From Flagellimonas meridianipacifica (GTDB lineage: Bacteria; Bacteroidota; Bacteroidia; Flavobacteriales; Flavobacteriaceae), in assembly GCF_003001695.1 (NCBI RefSeq), contig NZ_PVYX01000001.1, positions 1,116,001 to 1,180,000 of the forward strand: DNA of 64,000 bases, given 5' to 3'. This document shows, one piece after another, positions 9,116 through 17,715 of the stretch (position 1 is its first letter; each line of letters begins with the position of its first letter). Made by a program: the position numbers and the translations under genes. The notes under the pieces were generated by a model. The model saw only the letters and a list, made by a program, of their open reading frames with translations, did no database searches and was not told the DNA's origin.

Positions 9116-9561
9116 GCGTAATTACCCTGTTGGGACGTGGTTTGTTCTTCAATTTTTGACAGACTCCAATCAATGGCCTCTTCCAAATCCGAAAACTGTT
9201 TGATATTATTCCTAAAGAACATGCGCTCCATGACCAAACTAGCAAAACTTCCATGAGTGCTGCCTACCACAGAGTAGAGATTGAGTTGATGTCTATTGAA
9301 ATAAAACTTTCTCCAATCTGCGGGAACTACTGAGTAATGGTTCACCCTATTGGAAATATAAGCAATAGGTTTATCACGCCCAATGACCTCATAAGCAGCC
9401 TCCACTGCTTTCGTTGCCATTTCCCAACCAAAAAGTACGCCTTCGTTGATTTCCGAAATCACTAGATTGTCGAAGAAATAAAAAACACCAAATTCGTATT
9501 CTCTGATTTCTCGAATGTTTTTAAAGAATTCTATTTCTCTTACCCGTTTCATTATTTTCAA
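9112..9561 (-). CDS. Conserved hypothetical protein, possible SpoIIAA/STAS-like fold
   Basis: A 149-residue soluble protein without signal peptide or transmembrane segment. I do not recognise it firmly. The pattern of beta strands (FGVFYFFDNLVISEI, KPIAYISNRV, YSVVGSTHGSFASLVMERMFF) and a C-terminal DLEEAIDWSL helix resembles SpoIIAA-like/STAS-type domain proteins found in flavobacteria, where 'hypothetical' copies of this length are common. Its stop overlaps the stop of the convergent M14 gene by 4 bases. No partner is evident and the upstream gap (9562-9728, 167 bases) contains only a weak CCCC/GGGG hairpin. Confidence 0.7.
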   Translation of the reverse strand: MKIMKRVREIEFFKNIREIREYEFGVFYFFDNLVISEINEGVLFGWEMATKAVEAAYEVIGRDKPIAYISNRVNHYSVVPADWRKFYFNRHQLNLYSVVGSTHGSFASLVMERMFFRNNIKQFSDLEEAIDWSLSKIEEQTTSQQGNYA

Positions 9562-9728
9562 CCGATGAAAAGTAGAACCCCAATTAGTGGGGGAGACTCA
9601 AAAGTAAGAAAACTAGAATACCAAACCCATTTTATCAGTCAGATATTGGGGAAGTTATTGTTAAATTTTATGATTTTTATCAAAATGTATTATGGAAAAC
9701 ACCCATTTTCGATATAGAAAAACCATAA

Positions 9729-10118
9729 TTACCTTTCCATATTGCTCAATTGAATCCCTAAAGCCTTGGTTGAAAGTTGAACTTCAATCAATGAAAGAAT
9801 CAAAGAGACCATTAAGAAGACCAAACTGATACCAAAAACGATATTGGCCCAAACCATGAGTTCAACATAGATTAAGAACATGGTGATGGCGGCAAGCAAA
9901 AAACTGATAATGGCCGTTGCCTGCATGTTTTTGATAATATCCAGCCTTTTTCTAAGTGAATCGATTTGTCTTTTCAAAGGGGAATCTTCAGTTTCCACAA
10001 ACTGTTTGTGCAACTGACGAATAAGACCGGCAATGGCCAAGTATCTGGCATTGTACGCCAACATGGTCAGGGAGATTGCCGGAAAAAGAAGGGCAGGGAT
10101 GCTAAGACTTAATTCCAC
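9729..10118 (-). CDS. DUF2721 family membrane protein
   Basis: A 129-residue protein with an N-terminal membrane segment (SIPALLFPAISLTMLAYNARY), a charged amphipathic middle (KRQIDSLRKRLDIIK) and two further helices (~68-90 and 92-115). This is the layout of DUF2721, a widespread bacterial family of unknown function. The start codon is GTG at 10118-10116, sharing its first G with the TAG stop of the upstream gene (TAGTG), so translation is very likely coupled to the large propeller protein. No ATG exists upstream in a position that would not run into the previous gene. Confidence 0.85.
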   Translation of the reverse strand: MELSLSIPALLFPAISLTMLAYNARYLAIAGLIRQLHKQFVETEDSPLKRQIDSLRKRLDIIKNMQATAIISFLLAAITMFLIYVELMVWANIVFGISLVFLMVSLILSLIEVQLSTKALGIQLSNMER

Positions 10119-12961
10119 TATTCAATTTTAAATTCAATTTTTTCGTTGCTTCCATTACCTGAAAAAACAGCCATATAGGTTCCTTTGGGTAAATAGGTTT
10201 TGCCATTTTTGGATTCTTCCAATTTCATTTTGTTCTTTTTTAAGAAGTTGCTCTTTCCTTTTTTGGAAAAGGCCAAATCATATGACAAAATGTTGATTCC
10301 CTTATCCGCTTCGATAGTTGTAGAACTTACTTCTATGCCGTTCAAGGTTTGTATGCTGGCATCGAAGGGACCCGCAGTTGAAGTATAAAAGTGTATATCC
10401 AATCCAGGAGTACTTGGTTTTATCCAAGAACTCCAAGCATTGCCCCAATTTTTGGAATGTTTTATGTCCTTCACTTCAAAAACGGTCAACTTTACGTCCA
10501 TGACTTGTGAAGTGACTTTTTGTAAAGACGAAATATCAGCTTTATAGATACTTCTTCCATGAGTGCCGACTAAAAGATGGTTGGCTTCTGGCTGAATCAC
10601 CAAATCATGTACGGCCACATTGGGCATCTCGTTTTGCATCAACTCCCAAGATTCACCACGATTGAATGACACATAGAGGCCATTATCTGTACCGGCAAAA
10701 ATCAAATTTTCATTTTTTGTGTCTTCTACCAAGGTATTAACTGGAGATGCTGGAATGTTGGACGAAATGTTCTTCCACGATTTTCCATAATCCTCACTTA
10801 CATATATATAAGGTGTAAAATCATCCCATCGATATCCGTTGAGCGCAACATAGACTCTTTCTTTTTTATGCTTGGAGGCTGTGACCTCGCTTACCCATAA
10901 ATCTTTGGGAAGGGTGTTGGACACATTCTCCCAGTCAGCGCCTCCGCTTTTGGAAACATGAACCAACCCGTCATCACTTCCCACGTAAAGCAATCCAAAC
11001 GCAAAAGGTGATTCAGAGATGGTGGTCAATGTGCCATAGGCCACATTCCCCTTTTTGCCACCTTGGGTCAAGTCTTGAGAGATGGCCTCCCAATCATCAC
11101 CTTGGTTGAGAGAACGGTGCAGTTTGTTTCCACCCAAATACAAAATATCTTGATTATGTTCTGAAAGCAGAATAGGGGTTTGCCAATTGAATCGATACGG
11201 TGATTCCCCTAACTCGTGTTTGGGTTGGATGTATTTTCGCTTTCCATTTTCGAGATTCAGGCGGTAGTAGTTGCCAAATTGAAATCCAGTGTAGACTATG
11301 TTCGAGTTTCGGCTATCGATTTGAACCTGCATACCATCACCTCCCATAATCATCTCCCAAGGATTTTTCCCAGTCTGGTGCCAGCGACTGTCTTCCGTAT
11401 TGTTATGAGCTCCTTTCCAGACCCCATTGTCCTGAAGCCCTCCGTACACATTGTATGGTTTTTCATGGTCAATATTTATAGCATAGAACTGTCCTACTTT
11501 GGGCGAGTTGTTCTTCATCCAATTTCCGCCATCATTATAAGTGATATTGACTCCGCCATCGTTTCCATTTATCAAATGTCCTGGTCTATTGGGGTTAATC
11601 CAGAGTGCATGGTGATCTGCATGCACGTTTTCCTTGCTTATGGAAGTGTATGTTTTTCCACCATCATCAGATTTTATCAATGGAACACCAGCTAGGTAAA
11701 TTCTATCCTTGTTGCTCGGGTCCACTCGTATTTGGGCAAAATAGTATCCATAGCTATAAAAAAGGTCATCAATGTAATTCTCGTTCATTTTTTTCCAAGT
11801 CATACCGGCATCATCGCTTCGGTACACTTCGGCACCGATGACCGGGGTATCAAAAAGCAGTGAATTTGCATTTTCCAAGTACTTTGCTAAATCTATGGGT
11901 TGCACCGCACCACTTCGAACCATTTGTTTTACATTTTCGGCGCGATACTTTTCTTGAAAACCATTGTTTTTCAGATAATCATTGAGTTTTTTATCATCCA
12001 AGGCCAAAAAAGCATCTCGGTTCATGGATTTGAAATCCTCTTTGGTAAGCTCATCCTTTTTTTCCTCTTCTTTTTTCTCCCTTCGGAACTGACTATCGTG
12101 TACCGCGTAAACGGTATTATCATCAAAAACGGCCAAACCGATTCTTCCGACACCATCACCTGTGGGGAAACCACTTTCAGTTGCTGAAACCAAATTCCAT
12201 GTACTCCCCCCATCTGTACTTTTATAGATACCTGAAGCGGTTCCATTCCCTGAGAAGTTCCATGCTTTTCGGTCCTTTTGCCAAGCCGCGGCATATTGAA
12301 TACTAAAGTTATTTGGGGAGTGGGCCACATCTATGATTCCCGTGGCATCGTCAACAAAGAGAGTGCGTTGCCATGTTTTTCCACCGTCTGTAGTTTTGTA
12401 AACGCCGCGTTCCTCATTTAGCGAATATAAATGCCCGGTAACTCCTACTACCAATTCGTTGGGATTTTGAGGATTGATTAAAATGCGACCAATATGATGG
12501 GAATCTGGAAGGCCCATATTTTCCCACGTTTTTCCTCCATCTGAAGATTTCAAGATTCCAATTCCGGCGTAAGAAGAGCGTGAGGAATTGTTTTCTCCGG
12601 TACCCACCCAAAGGTTTCCGTTGGTCCAATCCACAGCAATATCACCTATATTTTGAGTTTCCGAAGTATCCATAATGGGAGTAAAGGAAATCCCGTTGTT
12701 TTTTGTATGCCATAGACCACCTGAGGCATAGGCCACATAAAACTCTGTAGGGTCATTTGGATTTACTTCAAGGTCTACCACTCTTCCGCTCATTACCGAA
12801 GGGCCAATGTTTTTTAAGGCAACATTCTTCACCAAGGAGGTCTGGTTCATTTTGGTTTTTTCTTTCAGCGCATCCATAACCACATTGGCAGGTGTTGCTG
12901 GTTTTTGGGCCACGGAAATTTGAAAAACAAGAAAGAGTAACGGAAGTAATAGAGGTCTCAT
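10118..12961 (-). CDS. Secreted VPS10/BNR-repeat beta-propeller protein
   Basis: A 947-residue exported protein with signal peptide (residues 1-18, ending ISVAQ). The body is a series of BNR/Asp-box repeats such as KSSDGGKTWENM, KTTDGGKTWQRT, KSTDGGSTWNLV, RSDDAGMTWKKM and VSEDYGKSWKNI, arranged as two beta-propellers of the sortilin/VPS10 type. Bacteroidota proteins of this form are usually annotated 'glycosyl hydrolase' but no catalytic residues can be assigned here, and I treat that name as unsupported. A charged linker rich in Lys/Glu (~residues 295-310) separates propeller segments. It is divergent from pepP and coupled to the DUF2721 gene through a TAGTG overlap. The C-terminal ~100 residues form a beta-rich domain without a T9SS sorting signature. 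Confidence 0.85.
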   Translation of the reverse strand: MRPLLLPLLFLVFQISVAQKPATPANVVMDALKEKTKMNQTSLVKNVALKNIGPSVMSGRVVDLEVNPNDPTEFYVAYASGGLWHTKNNGISFTPIMDTSETQNIGDIAVDWTNGNLWVGTGENNSSRSSYAGIGILKSSDGGKTWENMGLPDSHHIGRILINPQNPNELVVGVTGHLYSLNEERGVYKTTDGGKTWQRTLFVDDATGIIDVAHSPNNFSIQYAAAWQKDRKAWNFSGNGTASGIYKSTDGGSTWNLVSATESGFPTGDGVGRIGLAVFDDNTVYAVHDSQFRREKKEEEKKDELTKEDFKSMNRDAFLALDDKKLNDYLKNNGFQEKYRAENVKQMVRSGAVQPIDLAKYLENANSLLFDTPVIGAEVYRSDDAGMTWKKMNENYIDDLFYSYGYYFAQIRVDPSNKDRIYLAGVPLIKSDDGGKTYTSISKENVHADHHALWINPNRPGHLINGNDGGVNITYNDGGNWMKNNSPKVGQFYAINIDHEKPYNVYGGLQDNGVWKGAHNNTEDSRWHQTGKNPWEMIMGGDGMQVQIDSRNSNIVYTGFQFGNYYRLNLENGKRKYIQPKHELGESPYRFNWQTPILLSEHNQDILYLGGNKLHRSLNQGDDWEAISQDLTQGGKKGNVAYGTLTTISESPFAFGLLYVGSDDGLVHVSKSGGADWENVSNTLPKDLWVSEVTASKHKKERVYVALNGYRWDDFTPYIYVSEDYGKSWKNISSNIPASPVNTLVEDTKNENLIFAGTDNGLYVSFNRGESWELMQNEMPNVAVHDLVIQPEANHLLVGTHGRSIYKADISSLQKVTSQVMDVKLTVFEVKDIKHSKNWGNAWSSWIKPSTPGLDIHFYTSTAGPFDASIQTLNGIEVSSTTIEADKGINILSYDLAFSKKGKSNFLKKNKMKLEESKNGKTYLPKGTYMAVFSGNGSNEKIEFKIE

Positions 12962-12998
12962 TAAGTGTTATTTTATTTTAGGTGGTTGAAGGTATGAA

Positions 12999-13030
12999 TT
13001 TGTCTTCGGTAACGCAATTGGCTACATTTG
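12999..13030 (+). promoter_or_regulatory. Bacteroidota-type promoter of pepP
   Basis: TTTG at 12999-13002 (-33 element) is followed after 20 bases by TACATTTG at 13023-13030, an exact match to the -7 consensus TAnnTTTG. The start codon at 13050 lies 19 bases further. It supports the pepP start chosen. Confidence 0.75.
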
Positions 13031-13049
13031 ATAAAACCGTGTTTTTCAA

Positions 13050-14342
13050 ATGAAATATCATCCAATAGAGAATCAGCTCTTTATAAAGAACCGCAAAAAA
13101 TTCATGGCAAAGATGCAGCCCAAAAGTATCGCTGTGTTCAATTCCAACGATATTTATCCCATAAGTGCGGATAGCACTATGCCCTTTGAACAGCATCGGG
13201 ATATTTTTTATCTGAGTGGGGCTGACCAAGAAGAAACCATACTCTTGCTTTTTCCAGATGCTATGGATAAAAAACACCGTGAGGTTTTGTTTGTTCGCGA
13301 AACGAATGAGCATATCGCAGTTTGGGAAGGGGCCAAGTTGACCAAAGAACAAGCAACTAAGGTTTCAGGGATTGAAACAATATATTGGTTATCTGATTTT
13401 GACAAGGTCTTTTTTGATTTAATGACCGAAGCTGACGTTGTTTATTTCAATACAAATGAGCACTATAGACAAGCGGTGCAGACCCAAACTCGCGAGGACC
13501 GATTTATTGTAAAATGTAAAAAAGATTTTCCTGCACACCAGTGGGCAAAGAGCAATCCAATTTTGCAACAAATTAGAGGGGTAAAAGAGCCGGAAGAAAT
13601 CAAACTTATGCAGCGAGCTTGTGACATCACTGAAAAAGGATTTCGAAGAATTTTGGAATTCACTAAGCCCGGGGTTTGGGAATACGAAATGGAAGCTGAA
13701 TACTTGCATGAGTTTATTCGGAATCGCTCTAAAGGATTCGCATATACCCCTATCATTGCTGCCGGGAACAACGCCAATGTACTTCATTATATAGAAAACA
13801 ATCAACAGGTGAAGGATGGCGATTTGATTTTGATGGATGTGGGAGCTGAATATGCCAACTACTCCAGTGATATGACCCGCACCATTCCTGCAAACGGACG
13901 ATTTACTGACCGACAAAAAGAGGTTTATAATGCAGTACTTCGCGTGAAAAATGAGGCTACAAAAATCTTGGTGCCCGGTACTATTTGGGCTGAGTACCAC
14001 AAAGAAGTGGGTAAGGTCATGACCTCTGAATTATTGGGTTTGGGACTTTTGGATAAAGCCGATATTCAAAATGAAAACAAAGATTGGCCAGCTTACAAAA
14101 AGTATTTTATGCACGGTACTAGTCATCATATTGGGTTGGATACCCATGATTATGGAGAACTGAAAACCCCTATGAAACCGAACATGGTCTTTACCGTTGA
14201 ACCTGGTATTTATGTTCCTGACGAAGGCTTTGGAATCCGCATTGAAGATGATGTAGTAATTCAAGAAAATGGAGCGGCACTAAACCTAATGAAGAACATC
14301 CCAATCGAAGTAGAGGAGATTGAAGCATTGATGAATGCATGA
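13050..14342 (+). CDS. pepP: Xaa-Pro aminopeptidase (aminopeptidase P)
   Basis: Cytoplasmic dinuclear-metal peptidase that removes N-terminal residues preceding proline. The 430-residue protein has the AMP_N domain (residues ~1-130) and an M24 'pita-bread' domain. Metal ligands are visible: Asp in LMDVGAEY, Asp in YSSDMTRT, His in GTSHHIGLDTHD, Glu in TVEPGIYV and Glu in GIRIEDDVV. The size matches bacterial PepP. The stop TGA at 14340-14342 overlaps the ATG of the Crp/Fnr gene (ATGATG), so the two are co-expressed. A clear promoter lies directly upstream. Assigned as PepP rather than prolidase from the AMP_N type and length. Confidence 0.93.
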   Translation: MKYHPIENQLFIKNRKKFMAKMQPKSIAVFNSNDIYPISADSTMPFEQHRDIFYLSGADQEETILLLFPDAMDKKHREVLFVRETNEHIAVWEGAKLTKEQATKVSGIETIYWLSDFDKVFFDLMTEADVVYFNTNEHYRQAVQTQTREDRFIVKCKKDFPAHQWAKSNPILQQIRGVKEPEEIKLMQRACDITEKGFRRILEFTKPGVWEYEMEAEYLHEFIRNRSKGFAYTPIIAAGNNANVLHYIENNQQVKDGDLILMDVGAEYANYSSDMTRTIPANGRFTDRQKEVYNAVLRVKNEATKILVPGTIWAEYHKEVGKVMTSELLGLGLLDKADIQNENKDWPAYKKYFMHGTSHHIGLDTHDYGELKTPMKPNMVFTVEPGIYVPDEGFGIRIEDDVVIQENGAALNLMKNIPIEVEEIEALMNA

Positions 14343-14902
14343 TGCATCCGCTACGAAAACATATTGAGGAGCTGATTGATCTCACCGATGAGGAATTTGA
14401 GTTTGTTCTACAACATTTTGAACCCGTTAAAAAACGAAAACACCAACATATCGTTCAGGAAGGGGATTTTGTAAGGAAGGAATATTGGGTAGTTAAGGGA
14501 TGTTTGAAGAGTTGTTTTTTTGATGATGAAGGAAAGGAACACATTCTACAGTTCGGAATGGAAAATTGGTGGATTACGGATTATGAATCCTTTATAAAGA
14601 AAACCAAATCCGAAATCAATATTGATTGCATTGAGGACAGTGACCTGCTTTACATAACGTATGAAAATCGGGAGAGGTTGACGGCCCAAATGCACAAAAT
14701 GGAACGGTTTTGGGCCAAAAAAAGCAAATATGGCAGAATAGCACTTCAAAAGAGAATTCTTTCCCTCTTAAAAAATTCGGCCAAAGAACGCTATGACCTA
14801 CTCCTTGAAGAATACCCCCAACTTTTTCAACGCGTACCCAAAAAATTAATAGCCGCTTATCTAGGAGTTTCAAGGGAAACTTTGAGCAGATTATCTTCCT
14901 AA
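14339..14902 (+). CDS. Crp/Fnr-family transcriptional regulator
   Basis: A 187-residue regulator. Residues ~10-115 form a cyclic-nucleotide-binding-like beta-roll (QHIVQEGDFVRKEYWVVKG, EHILQFGMENWWITDYES) but without the conserved Arg-Ser cAMP phosphate cassette, so the effector is unlikely to be cAMP. There are no Fnr cysteines. The C-terminal helix-turn-helix reads KKLIAAYLGVSRETLSRLSS; the recognition helix SRETLSRL has the Arg-Glu...Arg pattern of E. coli CRP (SRETVGRI), and the protein ends right after it, without the usual wing, as many Bacteroidota members do. Coupled to pepP by ATGATG overlap. A TGTGA-N6-TCACA site begins 23 bases after its stop (14925), suggesting that it controls the tautomerase-SDR operon downstream. 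Confidence 0.88.
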   Translation: MMHPLRKHIEELIDLTDEEFEFVLQHFEPVKKRKHQHIVQEGDFVRKEYWVVKGCLKSCFFDDEGKEHILQFGMENWWITDYESFIKKTKSEINIDCIEDSDLLYITYENRERLTAQMHKMERFWAKKSKYGRIALQKRILSLLKNSAKERYDLLLEEYPQLFQRVPKKLIAAYLGVSRETLSRLSS

Positions 14903-14924
14903 CAAACGTCTTTCTTACTGCTCA

Positions 14925-14952
14925 TGTGATGTATGTCACACAGAATCTGTGA
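14925..14952. promoter_or_regulatory. CRP-type palindrome with a third half-site
   Basis: TGTGA (14925-14929), six bases, TCACA (14936-14940) is the exact CRP-family consensus layout. A third half-site TGTGA at 14948-14952 makes a second inverted pair with seven-base spacing. A separate TGGCC-ATA-GGCCA palindrome follows at 14966-14978. The group sits between the Crp/Fnr gene and the tautomerase operon, about 70-95 bases before the start at 15021. A poor -7-like GACCTTTG at 14984-14991 would place the box near -65 if used. Confidence 0.7.
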
Positions 14953-15020
14953 CATAGCTCCTTTCTGGCCATAGGCCAACCCCAGACCTTTGTCTTATGT
15001 AACATTTAAAATTTAAAAAG

Positions 15021-15224
15021 ATGCCATACATCAACATTAAGGTTACTGACGAAGGGGTAACCAAAACACAGAAAAAAGAATTGATTGAAGGGGTAACACA
15101 GGTATTGGTGAATGTTTTGGACAAAGATCCACAGACCACCCATATTGTTATCGATGAGGTCCCCAAAGAAAATTGGGGTTACAACGGAAAGCAGTACACA
15201 GGAACAAAAAAACAGCAATCATGA
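15021..15224 (+). CDS. 4-oxalocrotonate tautomerase family protein
   Basis: A 67-residue member of the tautomerase superfamily. Pro2, which becomes the N-terminal catalytic base after Met removal, is present (MPYINIKVTDEG), as is the central region TKTQKKELIEGVTQVLVNVL and the family segment THIVIDEVPKENWGYNG. The length is typical of 4-OT subunits, which assemble as hexamers. It catalyses keto-enol tautomerisation in known members; the substrate here is unknown. Its TGA overlaps the ATG of the SDR gene (ATGA at 15221-15224), so it is the first gene of a three-gene operon probably under the Crp/Fnr regulator upstream. Confidence 0.9.
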   Translation: MPYINIKVTDEGVTKTQKKELIEGVTQVLVNVLDKDPQTTHIVIDEVPKENWGYNGKQYTGTKKQQS

Positions 15225-15964
15225 AAAACAAAACAGCAATTATTACAGGTGCCTCTACAGGCATAGGGAAAGAAACGGCCAAATACTTTTTGGAGCGGGG
15301 CTACAATGTGGTGATGAACTCATCGAGTGAGGCCAACCTTAAAAAGGCATTTGAGGATTTGGGTGCTCCCTCAAATGCGGCATATGTTCCGGGAGATATC
15401 AGCGAACGTAAAACGGCACAGCAGCTAGTGAATTTGGCTTTGGAAAGGTTTGGCAGCATAGATGTATTGATTAACAACGCAGGCGTATTTTCACCCAAAC
15501 CTTTTTTGGAAGTTACGAAGGAAGATTTGGAGCGTTTCTGGAAAATTAATTTGTTGGGAACCTATATTACTTCACAAGAAGTTATTCCGCAGATGGTAAA
15601 GCAGCAGGCAGGTGCTATCATTAACATTGGTACTGTATTGGTGGATCACGCTATAGGCGGATTCCCAGCTACCGCACCACTTACCAGTAAGGGTGCAGTC
15701 CATGCGTTTACACGGCAGTTGGCTGCTGAGTTTGGGAAGGATAACATCAAAGTGAACACCATTGCTCCCGGAATCATCAGAAGTCCGTTGCAAGGTAAAA
15801 TGGGCATTGAAAATGCAGATAGTTTATCTGGACTTCATTTGCTCAACCGAATAGGCGAGGCAGAAGAGGTGGCAGAGGCAGCCTACTATTTGGCCACAGC
15901 TGATTTTGTGACCGGAGAGACCATAAATATTGCGGGAGGACATACCGTAGGACATTCAATCTAA
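15221..15964 (+). CDS. Short-chain dehydrogenase/reductase
   Basis: A 247-residue classical SDR. Cofactor motif TGASTGIG at residues ~9-16, NNAG at ~86-89, and the C-terminal IAGGHTVGH. The usual catalytic triad is altered: the Ser region reads INIGTVLVDHAIGG and the normal Tyr of YxxxK is replaced in the stretch PATAPLTSKGAVHAF, where Lys is retained but the position four before it is Ala or Pro, not Tyr. So it keeps the fold and the NAD(P) site but may lack ordinary dehydrogenase chemistry or use a different acid. The start ATG at 15221 overlaps the tautomerase stop; a longer in-frame reading from 15173 would run into that gene and is not used. Five bases before the SnoaL-like gene. Confidence 0.9.
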   Translation: MKNKTAIITGASTGIGKETAKYFLERGYNVVMNSSSEANLKKAFEDLGAPSNAAYVPGDISERKTAQQLVNLALERFGSIDVLINNAGVFSPKPFLEVTKEDLERFWKINLLGTYITSQEVIPQMVKQQAGAIINIGTVLVDHAIGGFPATAPLTSKGAVHAFTRQLAAEFGKDNIKVNTIAPGIIRSPLQGKMGIENADSLSGLHLLNRIGEAEEVAEAAYYLATADFVTGETINIAGGHTVGHSI

Positions 15965-15969
15965 AAAAT

Positions 15970-16344
15970 ATGAAGATGTACAAGGAAAACAGAGAAGCTA
16001 TAGAACAATTGATCACCGATTATTTTGAAGGGATTTTCAATGGTGAGGTAGATAAGCTTGAAAGAAGTTTCCATGATGATGTGCACCTTTATGGGGACAT
16101 TAAGGGAGTGGACTATCTAAAAAGCAAGTACGACTACCTTGAAGGTGTCAAAAATAGAAAAAGCCCTAAGGCGCTAGGAGAAGAATTCAACATGAGCATT
16201 GTAGGACTTGATGTTTTGGGGAAAGTGGCCATGGCCAAATTGCATGTTCCTTTTTCGGGGTACAATTATTACGATTATCTATCCTTTGCCAAGATTGATG
16301 GACAATGGATTATTGTCAACAAGGTGTTTACCCACGTAGAATAG
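15970..16344 (+). CDS. SnoaL/NTF2-like protein
   Basis: A 124-residue protein of the NTF2-like superfamily (putative lumazine-binding type). The start helix EAIEQLITDYFEGIFNG, the acid-containing FHDDVHLYG and the closing strand region YDYLSFAKIDGQWIIVNKVFTH are characteristic. Members bind small hydrophobic ligands or act as isomerases or cyclases. It is the last gene of the tautomerase-SDR-SnoaL operon, which looks like a small catabolic or detoxification cassette for a keto/enol compound; this role is inference. A strong terminator follows 22 bases after its stop. Confidence 0.82.
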   Translation: MKMYKENREAIEQLITDYFEGIFNGEVDKLERSFHDDVHLYGDIKGVDYLKSKYDYLEGVKNRKSPKALGEEFNMSIVGLDVLGKVAMAKLHVPFSGYNYYDYLSFAKIDGQWIIVNKVFTHVE

Positions 16345-16365
16345 ATGAACTTTTTTCTAAAATTC

Positions 16366-16395
16366 AAAGCGGTCTGGAGTATTCCAGACCGCTTT
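16366..16395 (+). terminator. Terminator of the tautomerase-SDR-SnoaL operon
   Basis: AAAGCGGTCTGGA (16366-16378) pairs perfectly with TCCAGACCGCTTT (16383-16395) around a GTAT loop, a 13-bp stem. The following T-rich tract is weak (GCTAATTTG). It sits just after the SnoaL-like gene and may also serve the convergent gene ending at 16525. Confidence 0.8.
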
Positions 16396-16524
16396 GCTAA
16401 TTTGTGGTCTTGATGGATATTGTCTAAACTATCCATTGCTATCGAGAGAGGGAAAACAGCAATATACCTTATGACCAAAAGAAATGTCCCGTTTTCGAGG
16501 AATTGTCAACGGTTATTTGATGTT

Positions 16525-17715
16525 TTAATCAAAAGGAACAAGCGCTTCAGCGTTATTTACAAGCACCAAAACATCAAAATTGAAAATGAATTTTTTAAGA
16601 CTCTCCGAGAACTGTTTTCCATAGGATTTTTCGCGTAAGGGCTCTAGATGTACTACTACATATTTCTTACTGTAATCAGGCATGAGTTCTTGTAACTCTT
16701 TTGGTAATTGGTTTGTGTTGTCGAATTTCTTTACCGGATTTTCGGCAAAAGGATTTCCCTGAAGTTCTTCTCCAGAGATTCCTGCAACCATAAAGTGAAG
16801 CGAACGCATGTCGTTGAAAGCAGCGAGTTCGGAGACATAGTTGGAGACATCATAAATCTGCATCATACTTAACCCTCGAGTAGCATGGGTAGCACCAAGT
16901 TTAAAAACCACCTTGGGTGTAGCATTAGTCTTTAATGCTTCTTTATAGTAGGCATTAAAGTTCGACTTCATCAATTCACCACGGACATTATTGTTTTTAT
17001 AGTATTCTTTAGAATAATAATACCCATAGATTTCTTTGGTCTTTTTCAGTTGCTCAAGAATTTCCGTTTCTTCTGGATTGCGATTTGTTGCCATCAAACT
17101 GTCATGAAGCTCATCAGTATAACTATTGATGAACATATCCTGAAAAGATTTGTTTTCAAGTGATTTGGCGTATGCCTTTTCGGCTCTATCTCTTAAATCT
17201 TGTGTTGCAGTTTTAAGTGATGCGTTGGTGGTATTTCTTGTTAGATGATCAAAGCTCAACCTGAACTGAGCCATAAACGTCTGATCAATTCCCCATAGGT
17301 ACCCTCCCTTTGAAAGCACATTGGTAAAAAGATCATAGTCTGAAGCATTGTTATAAAAAGGAATGGCCAGGGGAAATTTTTGATATAGGGTTTGAGCGGA
17401 TTTTAGGGGTTCCTTTGAAGAGGCCATTTCTTCAATTTTCTTGGCTACCAAAGCATCGGTTTCTATGCAAAGGATATTAAAACCATCTTTGTGAACAAGG
17501 TCAAAGATTGCATTGGTGAAGGAACCAACTTCCTTTATACCATGCTGCTCCCCGATCAATATGAATTGATTGTTAGGGCTTACCGTATTTATAAACCCAA
17601 CAAATTGCTTGTCCGTCAGGGCATCCACCTCGAAAATGTGTTTTTTTAAAGGAGAATCTGTTTGGGCAATCATAAGATTTGCGAAAAACAAAACTGATAA
17701 AAAACGAAGTTTCAT
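16525..17715 (-). CDS. Secreted Tiki/ChaN-EreA-like protein
   Basis: A 396-residue exported protein. I start it at the ATG at 17715-17713, which gives a clean signal peptide (MKLRFLSVLFFANLMIAQ); an upstream ATG at 17763 would add a 16-residue extension without sense. The motif ILIGEQHGIKEVGSFTNAIF near residue 50 and HATRG (FKLGATHATRG) near residue 285 resemble the GExH and His motifs of the erythromycin-esterase/ChaN/Tiki fold. In that superfamily these residues sit in the active site or bind metal or haem. No substrate can be named. It is monocistronic, convergent with the tautomerase operon and divergent from the LytS kinase. Confidence 0.75.
   Translation of the reverse strand: MKLRFLSVLFFANLMIAQTDSPLKKHIFEVDALTDKQFVGFINTVSPNNQFILIGEQHGIKEVGSFTNAIFDLVHKDGFNILCIETDALVAKKIEEMASSKEPLKSAQTLYQKFPLAIPFYNNASDYDLFTNVLSKGGYLWGIDQTFMAQFRLSFDHLTRNTTNASLKTATQDLRDRAEKAYAKSLENKSFQDMFINSYTDELHDSLMATNRNPEETEILEQLKKTKEIYGYYYSKEYYKNNNVRGELMKSNFNAYYKEALKTNATPKVVFKLGATHATRGLSMMQIYDVSNYVSELAAFNDMRSLHFMVAGISGEELQGNPFAENPVKKFDNTNQLPKELQELMPDYSKKYVVVHLEPLREKSYGKQFSESLKKFIFNFDVLVLVNNAEALVPFD

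Noticed and set aside
9576..9591. CCCC-N7-GGGG hairpin upstream of the 149-residue protein
   Set aside because: Four pairs and no T-run on either strand.
12022..12330. Open frame of about 100 codons inside the large propeller gene (same strand, other frame)
   Set aside because: It is a frame-shadow of the repeat-rich gene, with no family pattern or start context.
10118..12961. Naming the large propeller protein a glycosyl hydrolase
   Set aside because: Only BNR/VPS10 repeats are visible; no catalytic residues of any glycoside hydrolase family can be identified.
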